Positions 7,146 through 7,392 of a DNA stretch of 7,392 bases are shown one piece after another. The notes beneath the pieces were generated by a model that was not told the origin of the DNA, searched no databases, and worked only from the letters and a program-made list of their open reading frames with translations. Origin of the DNA: Proteobacteria bacterium UBA1673 (GTDB taxonomy: Bacteria; Pseudomonadota; Gammaproteobacteria; Comchoanobacterales; Comchoanobacteraceae); NCBI GenBank assembly GCA_002320385.1, contig DCKN01000072.1:1-7392 (forward strand), given 5' to 3'. How positions within the stretch are numbered: position 1 is the first letter of the stretch; every line of letters starts with the position of its first letter. A program made the translations under genes and the position numbers.

Positions 7146-7392
7146 TCGTGGATTTCCAGCAGTGCTGTACAAGCACCACATATTGGTTTGCAAAGAGCTG
7201 GTAACGACACAAATGATTGATCCAATAAAGCCGCAAATATAATAATCAGATAAAGTATCTTTGAGTGGATGGCTGAATTCTATGGTCGTTACAATACTAA
7301 TGCCCACGAGCGCGTAAAGGATATCGCAGGGAATAAAAAAGAGGCTTCTTTTTAGGAGGCCGAATTGTTGAGAGTTCGGTAACTTGTTCGCT
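6723..7392 (-). CDS. Putative polysaccharide flippase (Wzx/MOP-like membrane protein), C-terminal part
   Basis: The frame is open to the right edge (222 residues visible), so the GTG at 7307 is an internal codon and the N-terminal part lies outside. About six hydrophobic segments are seen, near residues 15-36, 50-67, 97-115, 129-147, 161-181 and 185-208 of the visible part. The loop near 62-97, with TNMW followed by a charged stretch and LLKKAI, and the final MGFIGALIAS helix pair fit the C-terminal half of Wzx-type exporters that flip lipid-linked sugars across the inner membrane. No short signature proves this, and general multidrug or polysaccharide exporters of the same superfamily are alternatives. 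It lies 3' to 3' with the gap remnant and is a paralogue of the damaged copy at 6111-6464. The visible part has no frameshift or early stop and may be functional. Confidence 0.65.
   Translation of the reverse strand, partial: ANKLPNSQQFGLLKRSLFFIPCDILYALVGISIVTTIEFSHPLKDTLSDYYICGFIGSIICVVTSSLQTNMWCLYSTAGNPRNKEKTIELESLLKKAIIYGGFWFILSAIAITTFYPFIKDLYAIKNPYMLAGLGLQMTYYYLSMIWEQPENILTYHEKTTAVYIGNITQTIIQVVLCYNLVHTMGFIGALIASIVGSFSCALICLIALKRSKLAIKPFGYC

Noticed and set aside
7305..7307. GTG as the start of the right-hand flippase gene
   Set aside because: The frame stays open for 28 more codons to the window edge with membrane-type sequence, so the gene begins outside.
1..7392. CRISPR array, tRNA, rRNA, transposase or phage genes
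   Set aside because: No regularly spaced repeats, tRNA-like cloverleaf, rRNA sequence or mobile-element protein was recognised on reading through the window.

Overview
The window looks like chromosomal DNA of a gammaproteobacterium, moderately AT-rich by eye, and probably host-associated. PolA and transketolase both align best, from memory, with gammaproteobacterial proteins. A 591-residue protein carries a eukaryotic-type SET methyltransferase domain, which in bacteria is typical of intracellular or symbiotic lineages such as Legionella and its relatives. A remnant of a glyceraldehyde-3-phosphate dehydrogenase gene lies downstream of tkt. This recalls the tkt-gap-pgk-pyk order I remember from Legionella and Coxiella. 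The lineage is an inference; there is no rRNA or other decisive marker here.

Layout from left to right. Bases 1-1592 (+) hold the 3' part of polA; the 5' part lies outside the window. Bases 1593-1822 are a convergent intergenic gap with no recognised gene or convincing terminator. Bases 1823-3598 (-) hold the SET-domain gene. It is divergent from tkt (+, preferred start 3812, end 5839), and both promoters must lie in the roughly 210 bp between them. Bases 5840-6080 hold nothing I recognise. From about 6081 to the right edge is an eroded zone: a truncated, frameshifted copy of a polysaccharide-flippase-like (Wzx/MOP) gene on the minus strand, a short 5' remnant of gap on the plus strand, and a second, longer flippase-like gene on the minus strand that runs out of the window. 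The two flippase copies share about two thirds of their residues over 117 positions.

Functionally, polA serves DNA repair and Okazaki fragment processing. In its visible part the proofreading domain looks vestigial while the polymerase domain is intact. Transketolase connects the non-oxidative pentose phosphate pathway with glycolysis, and all the active-site residues I checked are present. The SET protein is the most likely host-interaction gene; whether it is secreted cannot be read from the sequence. The segment right of tkt shows gene decay and duplication rather than a working operon. I do not see a new multi-gene defence or mobile system in this window. The points most worth following are the SET protein with its unassigned 400-residue C-terminal part, the gap remnant, and the degraded flippase pair.
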